A DNA stretch of 64,000 bases. It comes from VRUE01 sp036379955. GTDB lineage: Bacteria; Actinomycetota; Thermoleophilia; Solirubrobacterales; 70-9. A program made the position numbers and the translations under genes. The first letter of the stretch is position 1, and every line of letters starts with the position of its first letter. The stretch covers positions 62,001 to 126,000 of the forward strand of contig DASVFR010000007.1 of the NCBI GenBank assembly GCA_036379955.1. The letters are read 5' to 3'. The notes below the pieces were generated by a model. It was not told where the DNA came from. It saw nothing but the letters and a program-made list of their open reading frames with translations, and ran no database searches. Shown piece by piece: positions 34,241 to 42,982 of this stretch.

Positions 34241-35749
34241 ATGGGCCCGAATAGATATTTCATAACCACCCCGATCTACTACGTCAACGCCGAGCCGCAC
34301 CTCGGGCACGCCTATTCGACCCTGGCCGCCGACGTGCTCGCCCGGCACATGCGCCAGCGCGGCGAGGACGTCTTCTTCCTGACGGGCACCGACGAGCACG
34401 GGGAGCCGATCGAGACGGCCGCCGAGCGCGAGGGGATCTCGCCGCAGGAGCTGGCCGACCGCAATGCCGAGAAGTTCCGCCAGATGATGCCGATCATCGA
34501 CGCGACCAACGACTTCTTCATCCGCACTTCGGACTCCCGGCACAAGGAACGGGTCGCCGAGATCATGCAACGCGTCTACGACAACGGCTGGGTGACGAAG
34601 GGCACCTACGAGGGCTGGTACTGCCCGCGCTGTGCGGACTTCAAGACCGAGCGCGAGCTTGGACCCGGTCAGACCTGTGCGATCCACGAGATCCCGCTCG
34701 AACGGGTCAAGGAGGAGAACTGGTTCTTCCGCCTCTCCGCCTTCCAGGCCCAGCTCGAAGGGCTCTACGAGGAACGGCCGGACTTCGTCGTTCCGGAGTT
34801 CCGCCGCAACGAGGCGGTCTCCTTCATCAAGGGCGGCTTGGAGGACGTCTCGCTCTCGCGGCCGACGCTGAAGTGGGGTCTGCGGCTGCCCTGGGACCCC
34901 GAGCAGCGCATGTACGTCTGGTTCGACGCGCTGCTCAACTACGTCACCGCGCTCGGCTTCGCCCGCGAGGGCGAGGACCTGACCGAGCGCTACTGGCCCG
35001 CGTCGCTGCACGTGCTGGGCAAGGACATCCTCAAGTTCCACGCGGTGATCTGGCCGGCGCTGCTCTGGGCCGCCGACCTGCAGCCGCCGCAGCGGATGAC
35101 GATCCACGGCTATCTGCTGATGGGCGAGAAGAAGATGTCGAAGAGCCTCGGCAACGTGCTCGACCCCTTCGAGGTGATCGAGCGCTTCGGCGCCGACGCG
35201 CTGCGCTTCTACTGCTTCCGCGAGGTCAGCTTCGGCCAGGACGGATCGATCTCCACGGCCGGCTTCGAGGCCCGCTACGAGACCGAGCTGGCCAACGACT
35301 TCGGCAACCTCGCCAGCCGCGTGCTGGCGATGGTCGAGCGCTACCGCAATGGCGTCGTGCCGTCGGCCCAGGTCGACGCGGTGCTCGCCGAGGACTTCGA
35401 GGGCGCCGCCGGCCGCTTCAGCGAGCTGCTCGACCGCGCCGAGCTGAGCCAGGCGCTTGAGGAGGCCTGGAAGCTGGTACGCCGCCTCAACCGCTACGTC
35501 GAGGAGACGCGGCCCTGGGACCTGGCCAAGGACGAGGCCGATCCCGAGCGCCTCGACGAGGTCCTCTACAACCTGGTCGAGGGCTTGCGAGCGACGACCC
35601 TTTTGCTGTGTCCCTACCTCCCGCGGACCAGCGAGCAGCTGCTCGCGGCGCTCGGCGAAGAGTCCCGGGCTCTCGCCGAGCTCGGCTCGCGCCCTGGCGG
35701 CCAGACGGTCGAGCGGGTCTCGCCGCTCTTCCCGAAGATCGATACATAG
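34241..35749 (+). CDS. metG: Methionyl-tRNA synthetase
   Basis: A 502-aa class I synthetase. The HIGH-type motif is PHLGHAYS near residue 17, the KMSKS motif GEKKMSKSLGN, and a zinc-binding region CPRCADFKTERELGPGQTCAIHE. Catalytic-core blocks YVWFDALLNYV and RFYCFREVSFGQDG are present. The C-terminal helical anticodon domain is complete, and there is no Trbp111-like extension. It heads the metG-tatD-rsmA-ispE neighbourhood. Confidence 0.97.
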   Translation: MGPNRYFITTPIYYVNAEPHLGHAYSTLAADVLARHMRQRGEDVFFLTGTDEHGEPIETAAEREGISPQELADRNAEKFRQMMPIIDATNDFFIRTSDSRHKERVAEIMQRVYDNGWVTKGTYEGWYCPRCADFKTERELGPGQTCAIHEIPLERVKEENWFFRLSAFQAQLEGLYEERPDFVVPEFRRNEAVSFIKGGLEDVSLSRPTLKWGLRLPWDPEQRMYVWFDALLNYVTALGFAREGEDLTERYWPASLHVLGKDILKFHAVIWPALLWAADLQPPQRMTIHGYLLMGEKKMSKSLGNVLDPFEVIERFGADALRFYCFREVSFGQDGSISTAGFEARYETELANDFGNLASRVLAMVERYRNGVVPSAQVDAVLAEDFEGAAGRFSELLDRAELSQALEEAWKLVRRLNRYVEETRPWDLAKDEADPERLDEVLYNLVEGLRATTLLLCPYLPRTSEQLLAALGEESRALAELGSRPGGQTVERVSPLFPKIDT

Positions 35750-35764
35750 CCCACGAACTGCGCG

Positions 35765-35787
35765 TTGCAGGACGAATGGTCCTGCAA
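35765..35787 (+). terminator. Hairpin after metG
   Basis: TTGCAGGAC and GTCCTGCAA form a perfect 9-bp stem with loop GAATG, 16 bp after the metG stop. No U-tract follows directly. The adjoining 35800-35870 stretch is AT-rich, contains a GAGTA-TTCG-TACTC dyad and probably includes the promoter of the next gene. Confidence 0.5.
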
Positions 35788-35924
35788 GAGGGGCCGATCC
35801 TCATTTAGAGATTTGTTGAGTATTCGTACTCCTCAAATTACATACCTATTTTTGGGTAATACCTCCCTCGATCAAACGCCGGTCCGCGTTGCGAGGCGGC
35901 CCGGCAAGCAGAAAGGTGACCGTC

Positions 35925-36578
35925 ATGGAAAACAGAGCAGTACCCCAAGACTCAGTGCGCGGCCTGCGTTTCGGGTCGCTCGTGCTCCTCGCATCGCTCC
36001 TCGTCGTTGCTTGCTTCTGCGGCACGGCCTCGGCCAAACGCCTGTCGCTGGTCGGCAGCGACGGCAAGATCCACGCCTGCTACCGCGTCAAGGGCAAGCC
36101 GAAGGGAATGGTCCGCGTGGTACGTGGCGGCGCCTACCGCTGCCGGCGCGGAGAGCGCCGCATGGCGTGGCCGGTCGCGGTCGTCGCGGGGGCACCCGGC
36201 GCGCCCGGTGCGAAGGGCGATCCCGGTGCGGCCGGCGCGCCTGGCGCGGGTTCTGACGACGCGGTGCTGAAAACCCAGATCACGGAATTGACGGCCAGGG
36301 TTGGGGCGCTCGAAGGGGTGCTGGCGGGGATCACCAACGAAGACCTGACCGGCATGCTGGCGACGCTGGAAGGGTTGAGCAACGAAGACCTGACCAATGC
36401 GGTCAATGCCGTGCCCGCCGTGGAATCGCTCTGCGAAAACAGCGAAGAGCTGAACGAACAAGTCAACCTCGTCGCCGAAGCGGTCGAAGGCCTCGGCCTC
36501 AACGGCACGCTGAAAACGCTCGGTGGCCTACTCCTGATCCCGCCGCTGCCGGAAGCGCTCGAACCCTTCAGCTGCTGA
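35925..36578 (+). CDS. Secreted protein with short collagen-like segment
   Basis: A 217-aa precursor. The signal peptide/transmembrane segment is LVLLASLLVVACFCGTASA. A basic globular part with cysteines (HACYRVKGKPKG, YRCRRGERR) follows. Then comes a G-x-y collagen-like stretch (GAPGAPGAKGDPGAAGAPGAG). Then a helical region with a repeated (N/S)NEDLT motif (TNEDLTGMLATLEG, SNEDLTNAVNA). GAAAGG lies 8 bases before the ATG. It splits the normally adjacent metG and tatD, and a palindromic repeat follows it, suggesting insertion. Adhesive or surface role is a guess. Confidence 0.66.
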   Translation: MENRAVPQDSVRGLRFGSLVLLASLLVVACFCGTASAKRLSLVGSDGKIHACYRVKGKPKGMVRVVRGGAYRCRRGERRMAWPVAVVAGAPGAPGAKGDPGAAGAPGAGSDDAVLKTQITELTARVGALEGVLAGITNEDLTGMLATLEGLSNEDLTNAVNAVPAVESLCENSEELNEQVNLVAEAVEGLGLNGTLKTLGGLLLIPPLPEALEPFSC

Positions 36579-36600
36579 GCGGTCGCGTCCCGGCCTGTCG

Positions 36601-36649
36601 CTTCCGGTGCGCCTTATCTCCCTATAGCGGGCATAAGGCGCACCGGAAG
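36601..36649. repeat. Palindromic repeat, solitary copy A
   Basis: Arms of 17 bp (CTTCCGGTGCGCCTTAT and its exact complement) flank a 15-nt loop containing CCCTATAG. The arms share TTCCGGTGCGCCTT with copies B (46477) and C (47440); the loop sequence differs. It lies between the collagen-like gene and tatD. Confidence 0.8.
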
Positions 36650-36675
36650 GAGTCGGGCGGGGATAGGGTGGAGTC

Positions 36676-37446
36676 GTGATCGATTCCCACACCCACCTCT
36701 TCCTCTGCGAGCGTCCCGAGGACGAGCTCGTCGCTGCAGCGACCGAGGCGGGGGTGGTGCGGATGCTCAACGTCGGCCTCGACGCAGAGACGAACGCAAA
36801 GGCGATCGCCGCCGCCGCGCGCCACGAGAGCGTCTTCGCCGCCGTCGGCTGCCATCCCACCGAAGCGGCCGGCTTCGACGACGCCCGCGCCGCCGAGATC
36901 GCCCGCCTCGCTGCCGAGAGCGAGAAGGTGCGGGCGATCGGCGAGACGGGGATCGACTACTACCGCGAGACGGCGAGCCGCGCCGACCAGCGGCGCGCCT
37001 TCGAAGCGCAGATCGAGATCGCCGCCGAGCGCGGACTGCCGATCGTGATCCACGCCCGCGACCCCGACGGCGAGACCGGCGCCGTCGACGACGTCTTCTC
37101 GATTCTCGATGCCCGCGGCGACGGTGTCGCCGTCATCCTCCATTGCTTCCTCGCCCCCTGGCGGGTGCAGGACGCGATCGACCGCGGCTGGTACTGCTCC
37201 TTCTCGGGCGTCGTCACCTTCCCCAGCGCCGGTGAGCTGCGCGAGGCGGCGGCGAAGCTGCCGGACGAGCTGGTCCTGGTCGAGACCGACGCCCCCTACC
37301 TGGCGCCGCAGCCGGTGCGCGGCAAGCCCAACGAGCCGGTCCACGTCGTCGCCACGGCGGAGGTCGTTGCCGAGGTCCGCGGCGTCCCCTACGAGGAGCT
37401 GGAGCGGACGGTCGAAGCCAACGCGCGGACATTGTTCGACTGGTAG
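36676..37446 (+). CDS. tatD: TatD-family metal-dependent deoxyribonuclease
   Basis: A 256-aa TIM-barrel metallo-nuclease from a GTG start. MIDSHTHLF gives the first two His ligands. GETGIDYYRE, VIHARDPDGET, ILHCFLAPW and LVETDAPYLAP are the other family blocks. Acts as a 3'-5' DNA exonuclease/quality-control enzyme in characterised members. The stop is 5 bp before rsmA. Confidence 0.92.
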   Translation: MIDSHTHLFLCERPEDELVAAATEAGVVRMLNVGLDAETNAKAIAAAARHESVFAAVGCHPTEAAGFDDARAAEIARLAAESEKVRAIGETGIDYYRETASRADQRRAFEAQIEIAAERGLPIVIHARDPDGETGAVDDVFSILDARGDGVAVILHCFLAPWRVQDAIDRGWYCSFSGVVTFPSAGELREAAAKLPDELVLVETDAPYLAPQPVRGKPNEPVHVVATAEVVAEVRGVPYEELERTVEANARTLFDW

Positions 37447-37451
37447 CCGGG

Positions 37452-38216
37452 GTGGTCCGGCTCGGCCAGAACTTCCTCGCCGATCCCAACCTGCTCGACG
37501 CGATCGTGCGCGACGCCGGGCTGGCGGAAGACGACGTCGTGCTCGAGGTCGGGGTCGGGGAAGGGGTGCTGACCGAGCGGCTGGCGGTCGCGGCCGCACA
37601 CGTGCACGCGATCGAGATCGACCGGCGCCTGGAGCCGGCGCTGACCTCGATCGTGGCCCTCCCCAACGTCAGCCTGCACTGGGGCGACGCGATGGAAGCC
37701 GACCTGACCGCGCTCGTCCCAGCGCCGACCGCGATGGTCGCCAACCTTCCCTACGCGGTGGCGACGCCGGTGATCGTGCGCACGGTGGTCGAGTTGCCCT
37801 CGCTGCGACGCTGGACGGTGATGGTGCAGCGCGAGATCGCCGACCGCCTGCGCGCCGCCCCCGGCACTCGCGCCTACGCCGCCCCGAGCGCGACGGTCCA
37901 GCTCGCCTGCGAGGCGCGGCTGGTGCGCACGGTCGACCCCGCCGTCTTTCGCCCGCGCCCGCGGGTCGAGTCGGCGATCCTTGGCCTGCGCCGCACCGGC
38001 CCGGTGCCCGACGAGCCGACGCGCGAGCTGATCCGCGCCGCCTTCGCCCACCGCCGCAAGTCGCTTGCCCGCTCGCTCGAGCACGTCCGGCCCGGCTCGC
38101 TTGTCGCGACGCGGACCGCCCTCGAGGCGCTGGGCCTGCCCGCCGACGCCCGCGCCGAGGCGCTCGCTCCCGAGGATTTCGCCGCGCTATCGGCGAAGCT
38201 CCGCGAAGGCGCCTGA
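37452..38216 (+). CDS. rsmA: 16S rRNA dimethyladenosine transferase
   Basis: A 254-aa SAM-dependent enzyme that dimethylates A1518/A1519 of 16S rRNA. LGQNFLADPNLLDAIV is the family N-terminus, VLEVGVGEGVLTERLA the SAM site, and MVANLPYAVATPVI the NLPY catalytic motif. It starts with GTG. The order tatD-rsmA-ispE is a conserved actinobacterial arrangement. Confidence 0.95.
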   Translation: MVRLGQNFLADPNLLDAIVRDAGLAEDDVVLEVGVGEGVLTERLAVAAAHVHAIEIDRRLEPALTSIVALPNVSLHWGDAMEADLTALVPAPTAMVANLPYAVATPVIVRTVVELPSLRRWTVMVQREIADRLRAAPGTRAYAAPSATVQLACEARLVRTVDPAVFRPRPRVESAILGLRRTGPVPDEPTRELIRAAFAHRRKSLARSLEHVRPGSLVATRTALEALGLPADARAEALAPEDFAALSAKLREGA

Positions 38217-38229
38217 GCCTCGCCCGCCC

Positions 38230-39072
38230 ATGCAGACGATCCTCGCCCCCGCCAAGCTCAACCTCTGCCTCTACTTGGGGGAGTCCCGCGAGGACGGCCT
38301 GCACGAGCTCTGCTCGCTATTCGAGCCGCTCGGGCTCGCCGACCGGATCGAGGTGAGCGAGGCCGAGCACGACGAGGTCCTCTGCCCCAGGGTCGAGGGC
38401 GAGAACCTGGCGACTCGTGCCCTCGCGGCCCTGCGCGCGGCGGGCTGGGAGCGCCCGCCGCTGCGGATCGAGATCGAGAAGCGGATCCCGGTCGCCGCCG
38501 GCCTCGGCGGCGGCAGCGCCGACGCCGCCGCGGTGCTGCGCCTGGCGGCGGGCGAGGTCGCCGAGCTGGAGGAGATCGCCGCCGGGCTCGGTGCCGACGT
38601 CCCCTCGCAGCTGACGCCCGCCCTGGCCCTCGTGCGCGGCGCGGGCGAGCGGGTCGAGCGGCTCCCCGAGCCGGCTCCGCACGCCGTCGTCCTCCTCCCC
38701 GACGGCGGTGGTCTGAGCACCGCCGAGGTCTTCGCCGAGGCCGACCGGCTGGCTCTCGGGCGCCCGGCGGAGGAGCTCGACGAGCTGGCCGGGAGGCTGC
38801 GCGCCGCGGCCGACGCCGGCACCTCGCCGCTCGACTACCCCGAGCTGCTCGTCAACGACCTCGAGCCCGCCGCGATCTCGCTGCGGCCGCGGATCGGCGA
38901 GGCGCTCGAGCTGCTGCGCGGGGCGGGCGCCTCGAAGGCGCTGCTCACGGGCTCCGGCCCGACCGCGTTCGGCCTCTTTGCCGACCTTGGCGCGGCCCGC
39001 GAGGCGGCCGAGCGTCTCGACCGCGACGACGCGATCGTCTGCGAGGCAGGGGCGGCGGAGGTGTGGGGATGA
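38230..39072 (+). CDS. ispE: 4-diphosphocytidyl-2-C-methyl-D-erythritol kinase
   Basis: A 280-aa GHMP kinase of the MEP isoprenoid pathway. APAKLNLCLYLG contains the catalytic Lys region, PVAAGLGGGSADAAAVL is the ATP-binding glycine loop and LLTGSGPTAFGLF motif 3. The ATG at 38230 follows rsmA by 13 bp. The stop overlaps the DedA-PAP2 ATG (ATGA). Confidence 0.95.
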   Translation: MQTILAPAKLNLCLYLGESREDGLHELCSLFEPLGLADRIEVSEAEHDEVLCPRVEGENLATRALAALRAAGWERPPLRIEIEKRIPVAAGLGGGSADAAAVLRLAAGEVAELEEIAAGLGADVPSQLTPALALVRGAGERVERLPEPAPHAVVLLPDGGGLSTAEVFAEADRLALGRPAEELDELAGRLRAAADAGTSPLDYPELLVNDLEPAAISLRPRIGEALELLRGAGASKALLTGSGPTAFGLFADLGAAREAAERLDRDDAIVCEAGAAEVWG

Positions 39073-40598
39073 AGCTGCCTGGGGAGGGAGGAGGCAACCG
39101 CAAACGGCTGCTGATCGCGGCCGTCGTGGCGGCGGTCGCCGTCGGCTACTACTTCATCGGGCGCGAGATCGGTCACGTCGACCTGCAGGCCCTGCTCGAA
39201 GACGTCTCCGAAACGCTCGGTGCCTGGACCTACCTGCTGGTCGGCCTCTTCGCCTTCGCCGAGACCGGGGCCTTCGTCGGCCTCGTCGTCCCCGGCGAGA
39301 CCGTGATGCTGCTCGGCGGCGCCGTCGCCGGCCAGGGCGCTATCGACATCTACCTGCTGATCGGGATCGCCTGGTTCGCCGCCTGGCTCGGCGACACGAC
39401 CAGCTTCTTCATCGGTCGCCGGCTTGGCCGCGAGTTCGTGCTCAGGCACGGGCCGCGGGTCGGCATCGGCCACGAGCGCTTCGAAAAGGTCGAGGCCTAT
39501 TTCGACCGGCACGGCGGCAAGACGATCTTCATCGGCCGCTTCGTCAGCCTGGTGCGCGCCTTCGCGCCCTTCATCGCCGGCAGCTCGGGAATGCGCTACC
39601 GCGCCTTCGTCCCCTACAGCATCCTCGGCACCGGGCTCTGGGCGAGCGCCCACATCCTGGTCGGCTACTTCTTCTCGCGCAGCATCGAGAGCGCCGCCAA
39701 GTACGCGGGCCGCGGAGCCTTCCTGCTGGCGAGCACGATCGTCGCCGTCGTGGTGGTCGTCGTGGTAGTCAGGCGCCTGAGGGTGGAGGAGAACCGGCGC
39801 GCGATCGTCGCCTGGCTGGATCGGCACGCCGCGACCCGCTGGCTGGTCGATCTCGCCCGTCGCTTCCGGCCGCAGCTGCTCTTCCTCTGGGGGCGGGTCA
39901 CCCCGGGGGGTACCTTCGGGCTCGAGTTCACCTCACTGATGGCGATCCTCGCCGTCTCCGGCTTCGTCCTCGTCGGCTACACGGTCGTGATCGGCGGCAA
40001 CCCGGGGCCGACGCCGGGCGACACGACCGCGATCGAAATCGCCGAACGGCTCGACGCCGGCTGGCTCGTCGACTTCGCCAAGCTCTTCACCCACCTCGGC
40101 TCGTTCGCGGTCGTCGGCCCGCTCGCCTTCGTCTGCGCGGCGCTGCTCGCCGCCCGCCGTCGCTGGGCCGAGCTCTGGGTCCTGGTCGCGGGCATGACGC
40201 TGATCTACCTCGGCGTGCACGAGCTCAAGGCGATCGTCGACCGGCCGCGGCCCGACGGCGGCCTGGTCGACGTCTCGGGCTCCTCCTTCCCCAGTGCCCA
40301 TGCCGCCTACTCGACCTTCTACGTCTGGCTGGCGGTGACGATCGTGATGCGGCTGCGGCCGGGGATGGCGCGCGGCGCGCTCGTGATATCGGTCGGGATC
40401 GCGTTGACGGCCCTGATCGGCCTCTCCCGCGTCTACCTCAGCGTCCACTACCTGAGCGACGTCAGCGCCGGCTGGGCGCTGGGCGCCGCCTCCTTCTCGC
40501 TCTGCGCGGCCGTCGCCCTCGTCATCGTCACCGTGCGTCAGAATGGCCTTGATGGGCGGCCCCCCGATCCTGCTGGCGTTGGAGAAGATCGAAGATGA
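39069..40598 (+). CDS. DedA (VTT-domain) and PAP2 phosphatase fusion
   Basis: A 509-aa membrane protein. Residues ~20-225 form a DedA/VTT domain (AETGAFVGLVVPGETVMLLGG, GRFVSLVRAFAPFIAGSSGMRY), the family of undecaprenyl-phosphate/lipid flippases. Residues ~290-490 form a PAP2 lipid phosphatase with KAIVDRPRP, SSFPSAHAAY and SRVYLSVHYLSDV motifs. The fusion couples lipid translocation to dephosphorylation, likely in undecaprenyl-phosphate recycling. It follows ispE, an isoprenoid gene, by overlap. Confidence 0.92.
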   Translation: MKLPGEGGGNRKRLLIAAVVAAVAVGYYFIGREIGHVDLQALLEDVSETLGAWTYLLVGLFAFAETGAFVGLVVPGETVMLLGGAVAGQGAIDIYLLIGIAWFAAWLGDTTSFFIGRRLGREFVLRHGPRVGIGHERFEKVEAYFDRHGGKTIFIGRFVSLVRAFAPFIAGSSGMRYRAFVPYSILGTGLWASAHILVGYFFSRSIESAAKYAGRGAFLLASTIVAVVVVVVVVRRLRVEENRRAIVAWLDRHAATRWLVDLARRFRPQLLFLWGRVTPGGTFGLEFTSLMAILAVSGFVLVGYTVVIGGNPGPTPGDTTAIEIAERLDAGWLVDFAKLFTHLGSFAVVGPLAFVCAALLAARRRWAELWVLVAGMTLIYLGVHELKAIVDRPRPDGGLVDVSGSSFPSAHAAYSTFYVWLAVTIVMRLRPGMARGALVISVGIALTALIGLSRVYLSVHYLSDVSAGWALGAASFSLCAAVALVIVTVRQNGLDGRPPDPAGVGEDRR

Positions 40599-40818
40599 GT
40601 ACCTGCTGTTCGGCGTGGCCGGGCTGATCGCGCTCGCCACCTTCGTCGTCCTCATCCTCGTGCCCGCCGTCGGTGCCTACGGGAGGCTGTGGGAGAAGGC
40701 CGCCGCCGGCGTGCTCTCGGTCTTCGTCTTCGCCGCCCTGGTGCTGGTCGGCGTCGTCGCCGGGCTCCTCGTCGTCTACTACTACAACGACATCTCCCAG
40801 CTGCTCGGCGCCTCTTAA
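40543..40818 (+). CDS. Small two-helix membrane protein
   Basis: A 91-aa protein starting MALMGGPPILLALEK (a second ATG lies at 40552). Two transmembrane segments are evident (LLFGVAGLIALATFVVLILVPAVG and AGVLSVFVFAALVLVGVVAGLLVVYYY). It overlaps the 3' end of the DedA-PAP2 gene by 56 bp in another frame, implying coupling. Function unknown; perhaps an accessory subunit. Confidence 0.62.
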   Translation: MALMGGPPILLALEKIEDEYLLFGVAGLIALATFVVLILVPAVGAYGRLWEKAAAGVLSVFVFAALVLVGVVAGLLVVYYYNDISQLLGAS

Positions 40819-40843
40819 CGGCGACGCTGGGGATAATGGGCCG

Positions 40844-42079
40844 ATGCCAGCGGCCTCGAAAGGTCAGAAAAAGCCTGCAAAGAAGGAGAGCGCCGGCACG
40901 CTTGACGCGCTCTCCGAAACGGTCGAGTCGGGCGCCGGCCTGCCCGCTGTGGCGCGGGCGGCAGCGCGGGTTCTGGGCGCAAGCGTTGCCCTGATCGACC
41001 GCTCCAGCGCCGTCCTCGCGGTCGCTGGCGCCTCTCCCGACCAGGAGCGCAAGCTGCTTGCCGGAGGGGAGGGCGTGACGCGGGTCGAACTGCGCGTCGC
41101 CGACGCGGCGGTCGGCGAGTTGCGCTATCGCGCCGCCGCCCCGCCCGAGCCGGCGATCGCCCGCATGGTGACGACGCTGCTGGCGCTGGAGCTGGAGCGC
41201 TCGCGCTCGCCGGAGTGGGAGAGCGAGGAGGTGGCCGGCGCCTTCGTCGTCGCCGTGCTCGCCCGCGAGGTGACCGACCGACGCGACATCGAAGCCCGCG
41301 CGGCCGACCTCGGCGCCGACCTCGGCAAGGGGGCCGGCGTCCTGATCCTCCACGCGGCGCCGCGCTCGGCGCAGACGGGCGAGTGGCGCGCCCGCGTGCT
41401 GACCCTGACGCAGCGGGCGCTGCGCTCGCTCGCGCCCGGAGCGTTGGCAAGCTCCAGCGGCGAGGAGGCGGCCGAGATTGCCGCCATCGTTCCCGCCGAG
41501 GACGACGCCCGCGTCGAGCGCGCCGCGGCCGGCCTGGCGCGCGAGCTCGAGGACGGCCTCGGCGGCTTTCACCTGACGACCGGGTACAGCCGCCACGCCG
41601 CGGACCCCGTCGATCTCTACCGGGCCGGAAACGAGGCTCGCCTCGCGGTCAACGTCGGCGAGGCGGAAGGCCGCGCCCTGCTGGCTTTCGAGGAGACCGG
41701 CTCCTACCGGCTGCTGCTGCCGGCGATGAGCGAGGACCCGCGCGAGTTGGAGCGCTTCTACGCGGAGACGATCGCGCCCCTTGCCGCCTACGACGAGCAG
41801 TACGAGACGGAGCTGGTGGCGACGGTCGAGGCCTTCCTCGACAACGACGGCAACGTCGCCGCCACCGCCAAGCAGCTCTTCACGCACCGCCACACGATCC
41901 GCTACCGGCTCGAGCGCGTGAAGGAGCTCTGCGGCCACGACGTTTCCGCCACCGAGGGCCGCGAGAAGCTCGGCCTAGGCCTGAAAACGATGCGCGTGCT
42001 CGGCATCGCTTCGCCCCGCGGCCCGGCGCAGGAGCCGGGGTCGGAGGCGGGCAAGGTGCCGCGTTCGGCGGAGGAGTAG
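40844..42079 (+). CDS. PucR-type transcriptional regulator
   Basis: A 411-aa regulator. The C-terminal HTH has ELVATVEAFLDNDGNVAATAKQLFTHRHTIRYRLERVKELCG, the PucR/CdaR signature. The N-terminal part is GAF-like (AARVLGASVALIDRSSAVLAVAG), and a GGDEF-like CdaR middle lies between. The lysine-rich start (KGQKKPAKKE) is probably disordered. Its stop abuts the tRNA-Gln gene. Target genes are unknown. Confidence 0.85.
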   Translation: MPAASKGQKKPAKKESAGTLDALSETVESGAGLPAVARAAARVLGASVALIDRSSAVLAVAGASPDQERKLLAGGEGVTRVELRVADAAVGELRYRAAAPPEPAIARMVTTLLALELERSRSPEWESEEVAGAFVVAVLAREVTDRRDIEARAADLGADLGKGAGVLILHAAPRSAQTGEWRARVLTLTQRALRSLAPGALASSSGEEAAEIAAIVPAEDDARVERAAAGLARELEDGLGGFHLTTGYSRHAADPVDLYRAGNEARLAVNVGEAEGRALLAFEETGSYRLLLPAMSEDPRELERFYAETIAPLAAYDEQYETELVATVEAFLDNDGNVAATAKQLFTHRHTIRYRLERVKELCGHDVSATEGREKLGLGLKTMRVLGIASPRGPAQEPGSEAGKVPRSAEE

Positions 42080-42152
42080 TTCCGGGGGAAGGACTCGAAC
42101 CCTCTCTTCCAAGACCAAAACTTGGCGTGCTGGCCGATTACACCACCCCGGA
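42080..42152 (-). tRNA. tRNA-Gln (anticodon UUG)
   Basis: The minus strand folds as a cloverleaf: acceptor TCCGGGG/CCCCGGA, D arm GTG...CAC, anticodon stem CCAAG/CTTGG around loop TTTTGGT (anticodon TTG), and T arm GAGGG-TTCGAGT-CCTTC. Discriminator A; CCA is not encoded. It converges with the PucR gene without spacing. Confidence 0.95.
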
Positions 42153-42191
42153 TCGGTCTCCGAGACTAGCGCCGCGGAATCGAGTGATGGA

Positions 42192-42215
42192 TTCACCACC
42201 CTATGGGTGGGTCAA
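42192..42215. promoter_or_regulatory. 24-bp palindrome upstream of the HdeD gene
   Basis: Half-sites TTCACCACCCTA and TGGGTGGGTCAA form a near palindrome. The left half differs by one base from TTGACCACCCTA, one half-site of the palindrome at 28653. It lies 49 bp before the ATG. Shared operator is possible. Confidence 0.42.
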
Positions 42216-42264
42216 TCGATCACTGACGCCCGATTGCGTCCGGGGGGTCGCCTAGGGTCGTTTC

Positions 42265-42837
42265 ATGGAGATGAGCGCAGCGCGGATGGACCCGGAGGTT
42301 CGCGAGGGGCTGCGGCGGGCCTGGAAGGAGCTGATGACGATCGGCGTGCTCGCGATCGTGCTCGGCGTCGTGGCGATCGTCGTGCCTGCGGTGGCGGCGG
42401 TCGGCACCGCGATCTTCATCGGCATCATCCTGATCGTCGCCGGCATGTTCCTCACCGCGGCGGCATTCATGGCGCCCTCGATCGGCAGCCTGATCGTGCG
42501 CCTGCTCTGGGCGCTGCTGACCGTGGTCGTCGGCGTCTGGCTGCTGGCCGAACCGCACAAGGGCGCGGTCAGTCTCACCCTCCTGCTCGGCATCTACTTC
42601 CTGCTGATGGGCGTCACCCGGATCGCCGTCGCGATCGCCGGTCGGGGCCGCGAAGGCGCGGGCATCCTCGGCCTCAGCGGCGTCGCCGGCCTCCTGATCG
42701 GCATCCTCGTCCTCGCCAAGTTCCCCAGCAGCGCCGACTGGGCGATCGGCCTCCTAGTCGGCATCGACCTGATCTTCGCCGGCTGGATGCTGACTTCCGT
42801 CGCCATGGTCGGCAAAGAGCTGGCTAAGGCTGACTGA
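42265..42837 (+). CDS. HdeD-family (DUF308) membrane protein
   Basis: A 190-aa protein with six predicted transmembrane helices in three hairpins, such as MTIGVLAIVLGVVAIVVPAVA, IFIGIILIVAGMFLTAAAFM and VAGLLIGILVLAKFP. This matches the acid-resistance HdeD family layout. Physiological role in actinobacteria is unclear. Confidence 0.86.
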   Translation: MEMSAARMDPEVREGLRRAWKELMTIGVLAIVLGVVAIVVPAVAAVGTAIFIGIILIVAGMFLTAAAFMAPSIGSLIVRLLWALLTVVVGVWLLAEPHKGAVSLTLLLGIYFLLMGVTRIAVAIAGRGREGAGILGLSGVAGLLIGILVLAKFPSSADWAIGLLVGIDLIFAGWMLTSVAMVGKELAKAD

Positions 42838-42860
42838 GGGCGTTACCGCGCGCGGGTCCT

Positions 42861-42982
42861 GGCGTGGGGTGGGGTGTCCGGCTCCGCGCTGGGTTTTTCG
42901 CCTGGAGAGTCTCCGATTCGCTTGAAGGTCAGTTGGGCGAAAAACGGACGCCGCGCTGCGCCGGACACCCCACCCCCACGCC
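42861..42982. repeat. Large imperfect palindrome in the pre-glmU intergenic region
   Basis: GGCGTGGGGTGGGGTGTCCGG (42861-42881) pairs with 42961-42982, with one extra base in the right arm. An inner pair GTTTTTCGCC (42893-42902) / GGCGAAAAAC (42936-42945) continues the dyad. The whole is about 122 bp. It could be a terminator of the HdeD gene, a MITE-like element or a structured RNA. Confidence 0.75.

Noticed and set aside
42080..42152. tRNA-Gln as an integration site
   Set aside because: No duplicate of the tRNA 3' end and no integrase nearby were seen.
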